From assembly GCA_036307185.1 (NCBI GenBank), contig JAXJYC010000055.1, forward strand, positions 1-64,000: DNA of 64,000 nucleotides. Direction: 5' to 3'. Shown here one piece after another: positions 25,582-34,978 of the stretch. The position numbers and the translations under genes were made by a program. The notes beneath the pieces were generated by a model. That model ran no database searches and was not told the origin of the DNA. It saw nothing but the letters and a program-made list of their open reading frames with translations. The DNA comes from SVEL01 sp017381055. GTDB taxonomy: Bacteria; Bacillota; Clostridia; Lachnospirales; Lachnospiraceae. Every line of letters begins with the position of its first letter. Within the stretch, counting starts at the first letter, position 1.

Positions 25582-26844
25582 ATGGTACTCTTTGATGGAG
25601 TTATTTCAATCACTGGAATTACATTTTTTATGTTTTGCTTATTTTCAATTGCAGCTATAGGTTATGCTGTTGGTCGTATTCAGATCAAGGGCGTAGGTCT
25701 TGGTGATGCAGCTGTATTTATTATAGCGCTTCTCTTTGGTGCATTATTGTATGAGCCATTATTAGAGCAGCTTACATTAGCTACAGCTGATGCAGAAGTT
25801 ACTGTTAATTACACATCAAATGCACTTAAGATTGTAGAGAGTTTAGGTTTAATTCTTTTCGTTACATCTGTAGGATTTATTGCAGGTCCTAAGTTCTTTG
25901 GTAACTTAAAGAGAAACTTTAAGTCATACGTTGTATTAGGTCTTACAATTATCCTTGTAGGTGGTCTTTCAGCAGTAGGTTGTATCTATCTTGGAAGAGC
26001 ATTAGGAGAGACAAACCACGAAGGTTTTACAGCTATGGTAGTTGGACTTCTTTCAGGTTCGTTAACATCTACACCAGCATTCTCAGCGGCTAAGGCAACA
26101 GTTGCTCCACAGTATGAAGCACTTGTATCTGTAGGTCACGGTATTGCTTATATCTTTGGTGTAGTAGGTGTAGTTTTATTTGTTCAGCTTATTCCAAAGC
26201 TTTCAAAGGCTAATATGGAAGAAGAAAGAGCTAAGCTTACAAGTGTAGATGGCGGAGCAGAAGCTAAGAAGGAAGAGAAGAAGGGCTTAATCGAGTTAGA
26301 TGAGTATGGTCTTGGTGCCTTCGCACTTGCTGCAGTTATTGGAACATTTGTTGGTATGATTAAGATTCCTTTATCAAGCAAGGGTCTTTCAGGTACAACA
26401 TTTGCTCTTACAACAACAGGTGGTTGTTTAATGACAGCCTTAGTATTTGGTCATTTTAGACGCGTAGGTAAGGTTTCTATTATGCCAAAGCAGGCTACAT
26501 TAAAGGTATTTAGAGAGTTAGGACTTATGTTATTCTTAATCGGAGCAGGTATCCCAGGTGGTGCAGACTTCGTTAAGCATTTCGATATTATGTACTTCGT
26601 ATACGGAGCAATTATGACAATCGCACCATTGATTGTTGGTTTCTTATTTGCTAAGTATGTACTTAAGTTAAGCTTACTCAATAACCTTGGTTCTATCACA
26701 GGTGGTATGACAAGTACACCAGCATTAGGAACACTTATTAATACAGCAGGTACAGAAGAGGTTGCTTCAGCTTATGCTGCAACATACCCAATCGCATTAA
26801 TCGCTGTAGTATTAGTATCACAGTTCTTAATCATTCTATTCTAG
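25582..26844 (+). CDS. AspT/SucE-type dicarboxylate exporter
   Basis: This 420-residue membrane protein has about ten hydrophobic segments and two AspT/YidE duplication modules, each with a GSLTSTPAFSAA or GGMTSTPALGTL signature (near residues 158 and 374). The central cytoplasmic loop (about 210-235) is short and charged and lacks the TrkA_C domains of YidE/YbjL. The family includes the aspartate:alanine exchanger AspT and the Corynebacterium succinate exporter SucE1. Its position between fumarate reductase and fumarase genes makes succinate efflux, possibly in exchange for another dicarboxylate, the best inference. GGAGG precedes ATG 25582. Confidence 0.8.
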   Translation: MVLFDGVISITGITFFMFCLFSIAAIGYAVGRIQIKGVGLGDAAVFIIALLFGALLYEPLLEQLTLATADAEVTVNYTSNALKIVESLGLILFVTSVGFIAGPKFFGNLKRNFKSYVVLGLTIILVGGLSAVGCIYLGRALGETNHEGFTAMVVGLLSGSLTSTPAFSAAKATVAPQYEALVSVGHGIAYIFGVVGVVLFVQLIPKLSKANMEEERAKLTSVDGGAEAKKEEKKGLIELDEYGLGAFALAAVIGTFVGMIKIPLSSKGLSGTTFALTTTGGCLMTALVFGHFRRVGKVSIMPKQATLKVFRELGLMLFLIGAGIPGGADFVKHFDIMYFVYGAIMTIAPLIVGFLFAKYVLKLSLLNNLGSITGGMTSTPALGTLINTAGTEEVASAYAATYPIALIAVVLVSQFLIILF

Positions 26845-26873
26845 TATAATAATTTTACATGGAGGAAAATTAA

Positions 26874-27716
26874 ATGCGTGAAATTAATGTAAGTCAGCTT
26901 ACAGACGTTGTTGAGAAGCTTTGTATCGAAGCTAATCAGCATTTGCCAGGCGATGTTAAAGACGCAATCAAGAAGTGCAGAGCATGTGAAGATTGGGAAA
27001 TCGCTCAGGGCGTTTTAGATAAGATTATTACAAATTTTGAAATTGCAGATGAGCAGTGCGTACCTATCTGTCAGGATACAGGTATGGCATGTGTATTCTT
27101 AGAGATTGGACAGGATGTTCATTTTGTAGGTGGCGATTTAACAGACGCTATCAATGAAGGTGTTCGTCGTGGATATGATAAGGGATACTTAAGAAAGTCT
27201 GTAGTTAAGGATCCAGTTCGTAGAGGAAATACAGGTGATAACACACCTGCTATGATCTACACAGAGATCGTTCCAGGTGAGGAAGTTAAGGTTACTGTTG
27301 GTCCCAAGGGATTCGGTAGCGAGAACATGAGTGCAATCCGTATGTTCAAGCCTTCAGCTGGACTTCAGGGTATTAAGGATTTCATCATTGAGACAGTTGA
27401 GACAGCTGGTCCTAATCCATGCCCACCTATGGTAGTAGGTGTAGGTATCGGTGGTACATTTGATAAGGCTGCTTTACTTGCAAAGAAGGCTCTTATGAGA
27501 CCACTTGATTCTAAGAACCCAGATCCATACTATGCTGATCTTGAGGAAGAAATGCTTGCAAAGATCAACGAACTTGGTATTGGACCACAGGGATTCGGTG
27601 GAAAGACAACAGCTATCGGCTTAAATATTGAAACATTACCAACACATATCGCTGGTATGCCATGTGCTATCAATATTAACTGCCACGTTACACGTCATAA
27701 GTCGGAGGTGATCTAA
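26874..27716 (+). CDS. fumA: Class I fumarate hydratase, alpha (N-terminal) subunit
   Basis: This 280-residue protein corresponds to the Fe-S catalytic domain of class I fumarases and L-tartrate dehydratase TtdA: QCVPICQDTGMACVFLEIG, VVKDPVRRGNTGDNTPAMIY, KGFGSENMSAIRMFKPS, GPNPCPPMVVGVGIGGTFD and the closing INCHVTRHK. Conserved cysteines fit a 4Fe-4S cluster. It hydrates fumarate to malate; here it would run from malate to fumarate to feed fumarate reductase. The stop overlaps the start of the beta subunit (TAATG). Confidence 0.9.
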   Translation: MREINVSQLTDVVEKLCIEANQHLPGDVKDAIKKCRACEDWEIAQGVLDKIITNFEIADEQCVPICQDTGMACVFLEIGQDVHFVGGDLTDAINEGVRRGYDKGYLRKSVVKDPVRRGNTGDNTPAMIYTEIVPGEEVKVTVGPKGFGSENMSAIRMFKPSAGLQGIKDFIIETVETAGPNPCPPMVVGVGIGGTFDKAALLAKKALMRPLDSKNPDPYYADLEEEMLAKINELGIGPQGFGGKTTAIGLNIETLPTHIAGMPCAININCHVTRHKSEVI

Positions 27717-28273
27717 TGGAGAAGCATATTACATTACCACTTACAGAAGAGTTAGCAAAGTCACTTAAGGCTGGCGAGACTGTTTACTTAACAGGTACAA
27801 TCTATACATCAAGAGATGCTGGACATAAGAGAATGTGTGAATCACTTGCTAAGGGTGAGCCACTTCCATTTGATCCAACAGATGCTACAATCTACTATGT
27901 TGGACCTACACCAGCTAAGCCAGGTCAGGTTATCGGTTCAGCAGGCCCTACAACAAGTGGTCGTATGGATGCATACGCACCAACTATGATGTCAGTAGGT
28001 GCTAGAGGTATGATCGGTAAGGGAGCTAGACTTCCAGAAGTAGTAGACGCTATGAAGAAGCATAGTGGTGTATACTTTGGTGCTATCGGTGGAGCAGGTG
28101 CTCTTTTAGCTAAATGTATCAAGAAGTGTGAGCTTATTGCATACGAAGATTTAGGAGCAGAGGCTTTAAGAAAGCTTTATGTAGAGGATATGCCTCTTGT
28201 AGTTATCATTGACTCAGAGGGAAATAACCTTTACGAGATTGGTAGAGCTGATTATTTAAAGATGAATAACTAA
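27716..28273 (+). CDS. fumB: Class I fumarate hydratase, beta (C-terminal) subunit
   Basis: This 185-residue protein is the C-terminal domain of class I fumarases: GTIYTSRDAGHKRM, IYYVGPTPAKPGQVIGSAGP, TSGRMDAYAPTMM, MIGKG and YFGAIGGAGALLAKCIK. It forms the active enzyme with the alpha subunit and is translationally coupled to it. Tartrate dehydratase is the family alternative, but the succinate-pathway neighbours favour fumarase. A terminator follows directly. Confidence 0.9.
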   Translation: MEKHITLPLTEELAKSLKAGETVYLTGTIYTSRDAGHKRMCESLAKGEPLPFDPTDATIYYVGPTPAKPGQVIGSAGPTTSGRMDAYAPTMMSVGARGMIGKGARLPEVVDAMKKHSGVYFGAIGGAGALLAKCIKKCELIAYEDLGAEALRKLYVEDMPLVVIIDSEGNNLYEIGRADYLKMNN

Positions 28274-28285
28274 TATAATACAAAA

Positions 28286-28318
28286 GAGTGTCGTACTAAT
28301 ACAATACGGCACTTTTTT
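28286..28318 (+). terminator. Terminator of the succinate cluster
   Basis: GAGTGTCGTA pairs with TACGGCACT (one G-U), followed by six Ts. Confidence 0.75.
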
Positions 28319-28375
28319 GATGCAAAAATGTCGAAAATTCCTTAAGAAAGTGATATATTCTAGCACAATCAAGCC

Positions 28376-28404
28376 TTGACGCAAATGGATTAATGATATA
28401 TATT
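28376..28404 (+). promoter_or_regulatory. Sigma-A promoter of first amylase
   Basis: TTGACG (28376-28381), a 17-bp spacer and TATATT (28399-28404). Confidence 0.6.
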
Positions 28405-28469
28405 GATACACGGATAAAAGAGCAAGGGTTATGATACTGTTATTCAATTCAGAAATGGAGAGAAAGAAA

Positions 28470-31106
28470 ATGGAATTTATACAGAATTTAAGCAATAAGA
28501 CAAAGAAAATTGCCGCTGGAGTTATAATCGGATTGATAGTTCTATTTGTTGGAGTGAAGATTTTTTCTAATCCAGACAGTGAAAAAACAAGTGCTCATGC
28601 AAGTGACAAAGATATCGATTATAAATTAGCGGACAACATTCAAGATGGTGTTATACTTCATTGTTTTAACTGGAAATATAATGACATAAAGGCTGAGTTA
28701 AAGAATATAGCAGCAGCTGGTTTTACATCAGTTCAGACATCACCGGCTCAGATTCCAGTTAATTCGGGATTATGGTATTATCTCTATCAGCCAATGGGAT
28801 TTAACATTGGTACAAATGATTTAGGTACAAAGGGTGAACTTAAGGAACTTTGTGATGAAGCAGAGAAGTACGGAATTAAGGTTATTGTAGATGTAGTAGC
28901 AAACCACCTTGCAGATGATCCTAATATACAGTCAGACTTAAAGGAATCAGAATATTGGCATACAATGGGAGAGATAGTAAATCGTTCAGATCGTTATCAG
29001 GTAACACATTGTTCTATACTTATGCCAGATTTAAATCATGAAAATGCTTATGTACAGCAGGTAATTAGCAATTATATAACAGAACTTAAAAATATTGGTG
29101 TAGACGGAATACGTTGGGATTCTGCAAAGCATATTTCATTGCCAAGTGAAGGAACATCATTTTGGACAGCGGTTGCAAGCCAGGGATTATACCATTATGG
29201 GGATATGGCCAATGGTCCAGATGATAGAGAAACAGGCAATGAAGATTTGATGATCGAATATACAAATTATATTTCAGTAACAGATGGTACATATGGACAG
29301 TATCTTCGTGAATCATTAGCTGATGGTACAGTGCCAGTGGATTTTGGTAACTGGTCTACAAGAGGTGTTGAAAAGAATAAGCTTGTATACTGGTCTGAGA
29401 ACCATGATTCTTGGTCAAATAATCAAGATTTTGGTTTTTCAAACTGTATGAGTCAGAATACTATAGATAGAGCATACGCTATTGCAGCAAGTCAGAGTGG
29501 TGCTACAGCTTTATATTTCTCGCGTCCACAGTCAAGCGTTAAAGAAAATATTTTTGCGGGAAGAAAAGGAAGCACACATTTTACAAGTGCTGAGGTATCT
29601 GCAGTAAATCATTTTCATAATGATATGATTGGACAAAAAGATGCATATGCTACAGAAAACAATTGTGCAGTAGTTGGCCGTGAGCTTGGAGCGGTTATAG
29701 TTGCTGGTTCGGGTGGTGATTTCCAGGTTGAAGTACCAAATCCAGATGGATTAACAAGACCAGGAAGATATAAGGATGCAATCACGGGAGCAACCTGGAT
29801 TGTAACAGATACAACTATTTCTGGAACAATTGGTGACACAGGTATTGCAGTTATTTATGGAGAATCAGTGGCTCCAACAACATCAGGAACTCAGAATGAA
29901 GGCGATGGCTCTACAGATTCAAATAAAGCAGTTGTAACAGAAGGAACTATTTATTATAACAATACAGAAAATTGGGCAAATGTATATGCATATTATTGGT
30001 CAAGTCAGAGCGAGCAGTTAAGCGTTTGGCCTGGTGTTCAGATGAAAAAAGTTGAAGGTAATGTATATAGTATTGATCTTCCAGCAGGAAGTGAATATAT
30101 CATCTTTAATGATGGTAATGCATTAAAAACTAAGGACGTATCTCTTGCAGGAGCAGGAAAGATATATAATAATGGTAAGTGGTCTGATTATAAAAAGACA
30201 GATACACAGACAACTCCTGAGGAAACAACACCTACAGAACCAATTCCTACAACAGGTGCGGTATTCTTTAAAAACTCAGAAAAATGGAGTAATGTAAAGG
30301 CTTATTACTGGAGCATGGCAGACCAAAAGATGTGTGCATGGCCAGGTGAAGATATGATATTGGTAGATGGTGACATCTATGGAATTATTCTTCCAGAAGG
30401 AACAGAGTATATAATCTTTAATAATGGAGATGCGGCACAGACAATTGACATTTCGTTAGCAGGTGCTAATAAGCTTTATGCAGATGAGAAGTGGTCAGAT
30501 TACTCGGGAACAATAGCTGATAAAAAGCCAGATACATCAGATTCATCAGTAAATTATGAAGGAAATGTATTCTTTAAAAATACTATGAACTGGAAGGAAG
30601 TATATATTTATTATTGGAGTACAATAGATCCTAAGATGACTACATGGCCAGGTGAAAAAATGAACAGCCTTGGAGATGATATATATGGATTTACACTTCC
30701 AGAAGGTGTAGAGTCTGTAATCTTTACAGATGGAGATGGAACACAGACTGATGACCTTGCTTATCCAGGTTCAAACGTGATATGTGTAGGCGAAAAGTGG
30801 GTTGAAATGGGTTCAGCTGATTTAGACCAACCAGAGCAGCCAAAAGAAAAGCAGTATGTATATTTTAAAAACACTGGTAAATGGAAGAAAGTATGTGCAT
30901 ATTATTGGAATGATGACAATACTAAGATGACAAAATGGCCAGGTGTTGAAATGGAAAAGGTTGATGGTGATGTATATCGCATTGAGATTCCAGATGATGC
31001 TAAGTATATAATCTTTAATAATACTGTTGGTGATCAATCAAAAGATATTCCATTAGAAGGATTAAATAAGATTTTTGATGGAAAGGCTTGGAGTGAATAT
31101 AAATAA
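28470..31106 (+). CDS. GH13 alpha-amylase-like protein with four CBM26-type modules and altered catalytic Glu
   Basis: This 878-residue protein has a membrane/signal segment near residues 11-30 (IAAGVIIGLIVLFVGVKIF) and a GH13_28-like barrel (about 45-470) with DVVANH near 140, GIRWDSAKH near 214 (nucleophile Asp) and SENHDSW near 309. The region III glutamate, GEIL in Bacillus AmyE and in the neighbouring paralogue, is Asp here (YHYGDM near 240), so hydrolytic activity may be impaired or changed. Four starch-binding repeats of about 85 residues start near 491, 595, 697 and 794, each with the W..V.aYYW....WPG pattern. ATG 28470 follows GGAGAGAAAG; ATG 28455 is possible. No sortase or lipoprotein signal is seen, so it is either membrane-tethered or cleaved. 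Confidence 0.88.
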   Translation: MEFIQNLSNKTKKIAAGVIIGLIVLFVGVKIFSNPDSEKTSAHASDKDIDYKLADNIQDGVILHCFNWKYNDIKAELKNIAAAGFTSVQTSPAQIPVNSGLWYYLYQPMGFNIGTNDLGTKGELKELCDEAEKYGIKVIVDVVANHLADDPNIQSDLKESEYWHTMGEIVNRSDRYQVTHCSILMPDLNHENAYVQQVISNYITELKNIGVDGIRWDSAKHISLPSEGTSFWTAVASQGLYHYGDMANGPDDRETGNEDLMIEYTNYISVTDGTYGQYLRESLADGTVPVDFGNWSTRGVEKNKLVYWSENHDSWSNNQDFGFSNCMSQNTIDRAYAIAASQSGATALYFSRPQSSVKENIFAGRKGSTHFTSAEVSAVNHFHNDMIGQKDAYATENNCAVVGRELGAVIVAGSGGDFQVEVPNPDGLTRPGRYKDAITGATWIVTDTTISGTIGDTGIAVIYGESVAPTTSGTQNEGDGSTDSNKAVVTEGTIYYNNTENWANVYAYYWSSQSEQLSVWPGVQMKKVEGNVYSIDLPAGSEYIIFNDGNALKTKDVSLAGAGKIYNNGKWSDYKKTDTQTTPEETTPTEPIPTTGAVFFKNSEKWSNVKAYYWSMADQKMCAWPGEDMILVDGDIYGIILPEGTEYIIFNNGDAAQTIDISLAGANKLYADEKWSDYSGTIADKKPDTSDSSVNYEGNVFFKNTMNWKEVYIYYWSTIDPKMTTWPGEKMNSLGDDIYGFTLPEGVESVIFTDGDGTQTDDLAYPGSNVICVGEKWVEMGSADLDQPEQPKEKQYVYFKNTGKWKKVCAYYWNDDNTKMTKWPGVEMEKVDGDVYRIEIPDDAKYIIFNNTVGDQSKDIPLEGLNKIFDGKAWSEYK

Positions 31107-31143
31107 ATAAATAAATAAATAGGTTGATATTAGACAGATAAAA

Positions 31144-31176
31144 GTCTCTAACCCTTGTGGTTAGGGACTTTTTTTG
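31144..31176 (+). terminator. Rho-independent terminator
   Basis: GTCTCTAACC pairs with GGTTAGGGAC around a 5-nt loop, followed by seven Ts. Confidence 0.85.
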
Positions 31177-31201
31177 CTATTTTGAGCAAAAAACATATTG
31201 A

Positions 31202-31252
31202 ACAAAACTATCAAAAATCACAAAAATATCATTTAATAGTACAAAACTATCA
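31202..31252 (+). repeat. Triple ACAAAAMTATCA direct repeat
   Basis: ACAAAACTATCA at 31202 and 31241 and ACAAAAATATCA at 31220 form three near-identical 12-mers, 18 and 21 bp apart, upstream of the second amylase. The layout suggests repeated activator or repressor sites for starch control. Confidence 0.5.
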
Positions 31253-31563
31253 TATTGCATTGTAAAAAAACAACATTTTAGTTTTTTATTCATAAATATG
31301 TTACATATTATTCGAAAGTGGCTTGCTTGAATTGGATGTAGTTATATTATATATTTTAGCAGTAGGATATTTACTGATATTTCGATGAATTGTTATAAAT
31401 ATTCAAAAAATGTATCAGTATAAAGGAACGGAAATTTAGGTATAGCAAAAAAACTTTAATTAAAGGAGGGTAGCTTAATTTATAGCTATGCTAGATGTAT
31501 TGGGGGTTCCTTAAGTGATCCTTATGAACACGTAAATTACTAAATTAATTGGAGAAGAAGAAA

Positions 31564-33852
31564 ATGAGACAGAGAAGTAAGTTTAGTTTCAAAGCTAAGA
31601 TTTTATCACTTATTGTTGCTGTTGGATTAATCTTTGGTGGTCTTATTGACAATCCATTTGTATCAACAAATGCAGCACCAGCTAGCGTAGAAGCGGCTAC
31701 AACAGATTATGGTCTTGCTAGCGACATTCAAGATGGAGTTATACTCCATTGTTTTAACTGGAAATATAATGATATCAAAGCAGAACTAAAAAGCATTGCT
31801 GAAGCAGGCTTTACATCAGTTCAGACATCACCAGCACAGGTTGGTGTATGTTCAGGTGTTTGGTATTGGTTATATCAGCCACTTGGATTCTATATTGGAA
31901 CTAATGATTTAGGAACAAAAGACGAGCTTAAGTCACTTTGTGAAGAAGCTGAAAAGTACGGAATTAAGGTTATCGTAGATGTAGTAGCTAATCATCTTGC
32001 AGGTGATCATTCTAATATCCAGAATGATTTAAAGAATGGTCAGTATTGGCACACATACGGTGAGGTTCATAGCTGGGCAGATCGTTACCAGGTTACACGT
32101 GGCGAAATTGGTATGCCAGACCTTGCTAGTGAGAACTATTATGTACAGCAGGTAGTTGCTAACTACATTAACGAATTAAAGAATATAGGTGTAGATGGTA
32201 TCCGTTGGGATGCTGCAAAGCACATTCAGTTACCAAGTGAAGGTTGTTCATTCTGGCCTACAGTAACAGCTCAGGGCTTATATCACTATGGTGAAATCCT
32301 TGTTGGTCCAGATGATAGAGGGTCAGGCAACGAAGGGTTAATGAAGGAATATACAAACTATATGTCTGTTACAGATAGCACATATGGTAAGACACTTCGT
32401 GATTCATTTGCGGCTGGTCAGGCTCCAGCATCTTATGGTAATTGGGCTGCAAAGGGAATTTCAAATGATAAATTAGTATATTGGAGTGAAAGCCATGATA
32501 CATGGTCAAATGGCTATGATTGGGGTTATTCACATGGTATGAGCCAGAACGTAATCGATCGTGCGTATGCAGTAGCTGCTAGCCGTAATGAGATTACAGC
32601 ATTATATTTCTCACGTCCTAATTCAAATGTTAAGCAGAACATTTACGCTGGACAGAAGGGAAGTACAGCATTTAAGAGTACAGAAATAGCGGCTGTTAAC
32701 CATTTCCACAATGACATGAATGGTCAGAAAGACTATTATGCAACAAGCAATAACTGTTCAGTAGTAAGCCGTGAAAAGGGTGCTGTAGTTGTTGCAGGTA
32801 GCGGAAGTAACTTCTATGTAACAGTTACAAATGCAGGTGGTTTAACAGAGCCAGGTACATATTATGATAAGATCACAGGTGCAAAGTGGGAAGTAACAAA
32901 AACTACAATGTCAGGACAGATTGGTTCATCTGGTATAGTTGTTCTTTATAAGGATGGCTTCGGAGGAGGCGGAGAAGTAGTAATGCCTCCAATCGACCCA
33001 ATAATTGGAGGAACAGTATATTATAAGAACACAAATAACTGGAGCACAGTAAATGCATATTACTGGAGTGATTCAAATAAGGCAATGATGGCATGGCCAG
33101 GAACAGCTATGAAGAACGAAGGTGATGGTGTATATAGCATCGTAATTCCAGAAGGTGTTCAGTATATTATCTTCAACAATGGTCAGGCACAGACAGATGA
33201 TATTACACTTCAGGGTGTAAATAAGATTTATGAGAACGGCTCATGGTCTGATTATAAGGTGGTAGAAGATCCAGAAGACCCAGAAGATCCTGTAGATCCA
33301 GTTGAAGGAAATATTTTCTTCAAGAATACAGCTAACTGGAGTACAGTAAAGGCATATTACTGGAGTGATTCAAATACAAAGATGACATCATGGCCAGGAG
33401 TTGAGATGACAAAGGTAGATGGAAATATCTATGGAACAACAATTCCAGAGGATGCACAGTATGTAATCTTTACAAATGGTAGTGGTGCACAGACAGCTGA
33501 TATTACACTTACAGGATTGTATAAGCTTTATGATAATGGAAATTGGTCAGATTATGGTACAAAGACTGAGAAACCAGAAGATCCAACTCCAGTAGGAAAT
33601 TACATCTATTTCAAGAATACATCAAACTGGAGCACAGTAAAGGCATATTACTGGAGTGATTCAAATACAAAGATGACATCATGGCCAGGAAAAGCTATGA
33701 AAAATGAAGGCAATGGAGTATATTCTATTGAGCTTCCAAAAGATGCACAGTACATTATCTTTACAAATGGTAATGGTGCACAGACAAGTGATATAACACT
33801 TAAGGGAATGAATAAAATCTATAATAATGGAAACTGGTCAAATTACCAGTAA
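31564..33852 (+). CDS. Secreted GH13 alpha-amylase with three CBM26-type modules
   Basis: This 762-residue enzyme has a signal peptide (KAKILSLIVAVGLIFGG, Ala-rich cut region near 40) and a GH13_28 catalytic domain (about 50-470) with DVVANH near 137, GIRWDAAKH near 213, the acid/base Glu in YHYGEIL near 241 and SESHDTW near 309, so all four GH13 regions are intact. Three starch-binding repeats begin near 483, 581 and 679, joined by Pro/Asp/Glu linkers. It should hydrolyse alpha-1,4 links of starch outside the cell. ATG 31564 follows GGAGAAG at good spacing; the in-frame TTG at 31549 overlaps it. It is a close paralogue of the upstream gene, reflecting tandem duplication. Confidence 0.93.
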   Translation: MRQRSKFSFKAKILSLIVAVGLIFGGLIDNPFVSTNAAPASVEAATTDYGLASDIQDGVILHCFNWKYNDIKAELKSIAEAGFTSVQTSPAQVGVCSGVWYWLYQPLGFYIGTNDLGTKDELKSLCEEAEKYGIKVIVDVVANHLAGDHSNIQNDLKNGQYWHTYGEVHSWADRYQVTRGEIGMPDLASENYYVQQVVANYINELKNIGVDGIRWDAAKHIQLPSEGCSFWPTVTAQGLYHYGEILVGPDDRGSGNEGLMKEYTNYMSVTDSTYGKTLRDSFAAGQAPASYGNWAAKGISNDKLVYWSESHDTWSNGYDWGYSHGMSQNVIDRAYAVAASRNEITALYFSRPNSNVKQNIYAGQKGSTAFKSTEIAAVNHFHNDMNGQKDYYATSNNCSVVSREKGAVVVAGSGSNFYVTVTNAGGLTEPGTYYDKITGAKWEVTKTTMSGQIGSSGIVVLYKDGFGGGGEVVMPPIDPIIGGTVYYKNTNNWSTVNAYYWSDSNKAMMAWPGTAMKNEGDGVYSIVIPEGVQYIIFNNGQAQTDDITLQGVNKIYENGSWSDYKVVEDPEDPEDPVDPVEGNIFFKNTANWSTVKAYYWSDSNTKMTSWPGVEMTKVDGNIYGTTIPEDAQYVIFTNGSGAQTADITLTGLYKLYDNGNWSDYGTKTEKPEDPTPVGNYIYFKNTSNWSTVKAYYWSDSNTKMTSWPGKAMKNEGNGVYSIELPKDAQYIIFTNGNGAQTSDITLKGMNKIYNNGNWSNYQ

Positions 33853-33871
33853 AAAGTATACCATCATAGAA

Positions 33872-33912
33872 AAGGCTTTCAAGATGTTTTACATCTTGAA
33901 GGTCTTTTTGCT
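33872..33912 (+). terminator. Rho-independent terminator
   Basis: CTTTCAAGATG pairs with CATCTTGAAGG around TTTTA, followed by a T run. Confidence 0.8.
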
Positions 33913-34022
33913 TAAATAATTATGACAAATGTAATATTGAAAAGATGTGACAATAATCACTTTTGCATATTGTGTTTTAGTGATAAGATATCTAATGTAA
34001 AAGCTATTTATCGAAAGGAAGT

Positions 34023-34967
34023 ATGAATATGAGTAAAGTAATTGAAATTGATGGGCTTGTAAAGAGATATAAAGAGTTAGTTGCTCTTGATCATTTCAAT
34101 CTTGAAATTGAAGAAGGGGAAATATTTGGCTTGCTTGGACCTAACGGAAGTGGAAAGTCTACAACAATTAGTTGTATACTTGGACTTCTTAAGTATGACA
34201 AGGGCGAGGTAAAGGTTTTTGGTCAGCCTATGGATGCAAGCAGCTATGAAAGTAAAAAGAATATAGGTGTAGTTCTTCAGAATGTAGCTGTATTTGAGGA
34301 ATTGAATGTAGAGGAAAATATAGATTATTTTTGTGGTCTTTATATAACAGATAAGAAGCTTAGAAAGCAGTATGTAGATGAAGCAATTGAGTTTGCTGGT
34401 TTAGAAGAGTTTAGAAAGTTTATACCAAAGAAATTATCAGGAGGTCTTCTTAGAAGACTTAATATAGCTTGTGGTATTGCTCATAAGCCAAAGCTTATCT
34501 TTATGGATGAGCCAACAGTAGCAGTTGATCCACAGAGTAGAAATAAGATTCTCGAGGGTATTGTAGAACTCAATAAGCAGGGTGCGACTATTGTATATAC
34601 TTCTCATTATATGGAAGAAGTTGAGCAGATTTGTACTAGAATAGCTATTATGGATCAGGGTAAGAATCTTGCTATAGGTACAAAAGAACAGCTTAAGGAT
34701 ATGATAAAAACTGGTGAGACTATTCAGGCTGAAATTCTTGATTTATCAGATGAAATCATGGAAGAGGTTAAGGGCTTACCACATGTATATAAGGTAGAGT
34801 ATGTAGATAATCACCTTAAGGTTCATTATACAAAGGGACAGAGAAATCTTGTAAGACTTATAGATTTCTTTAAGGACAAGAATATTCAGTTCGGAAGAGT
34901 TTATTCAGAGCTTCCAACATTAAATGACGTATTCCTTGAAATTACTGGAAAAGAACTTAGAGATTAG
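34023..34967 (+). CDS. ABC transporter ATP-binding protein
   Basis: This 314-residue ATPase has Walker A GPNGSGKSTT (about 40-49), a Q loop in VVLQNVAVFEELNVEEN, the signature LSGGLLRRLNIACGIAHKP, Walker B LIFMDEPTVAVDP and the switch His in YTSHYMEE. The C-terminal 80 residues form the extension typical of ABC-2 drug/lipid exporters. It is followed at 11 nt by two permease genes and then by a kinase and regulator, a layout found for efflux systems induced by envelope stress. ATG 34029, six bases on, is an alternative start given the GAAAGGAAG upstream. Confidence 0.9.
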   Translation: MNMSKVIEIDGLVKRYKELVALDHFNLEIEEGEIFGLLGPNGSGKSTTISCILGLLKYDKGEVKVFGQPMDASSYESKKNIGVVLQNVAVFEELNVEENIDYFCGLYITDKKLRKQYVDEAIEFAGLEEFRKFIPKKLSGGLLRRLNIACGIAHKPKLIFMDEPTVAVDPQSRNKILEGIVELNKQGATIVYTSHYMEEVEQICTRIAIMDQGKNLAIGTKEQLKDMIKTGETIQAEILDLSDEIMEEVKGLPHVYKVEYVDNHLKVHYTKGQRNLVRLIDFFKDKNIQFGRVYSELPTLNDVFLEITGKELRD

Positions 34968-34978
34968 GAGGGGAAGCT

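Larger units (their letters stand above)
31107..31563. other. Intergenic region between the two amylases
   Basis: No gene is seen in these 457 bp. It begins with a short AAATA tandem run, holds a terminator (31144-31176) and a triple direct repeat (31202-31252), and then very AT-rich sequence. An AAAGGAGGG at about 31464 is not followed by a supported reading frame; the amylase initiates at 31564. Confidence 0.6.

Noticed and set aside
31464..31514. Leader peptide before the second amylase
   Set aside because: An AAAGGAGGG is followed by a nine-codon frame, but the spacing to its ATG is too long for efficient initiation.
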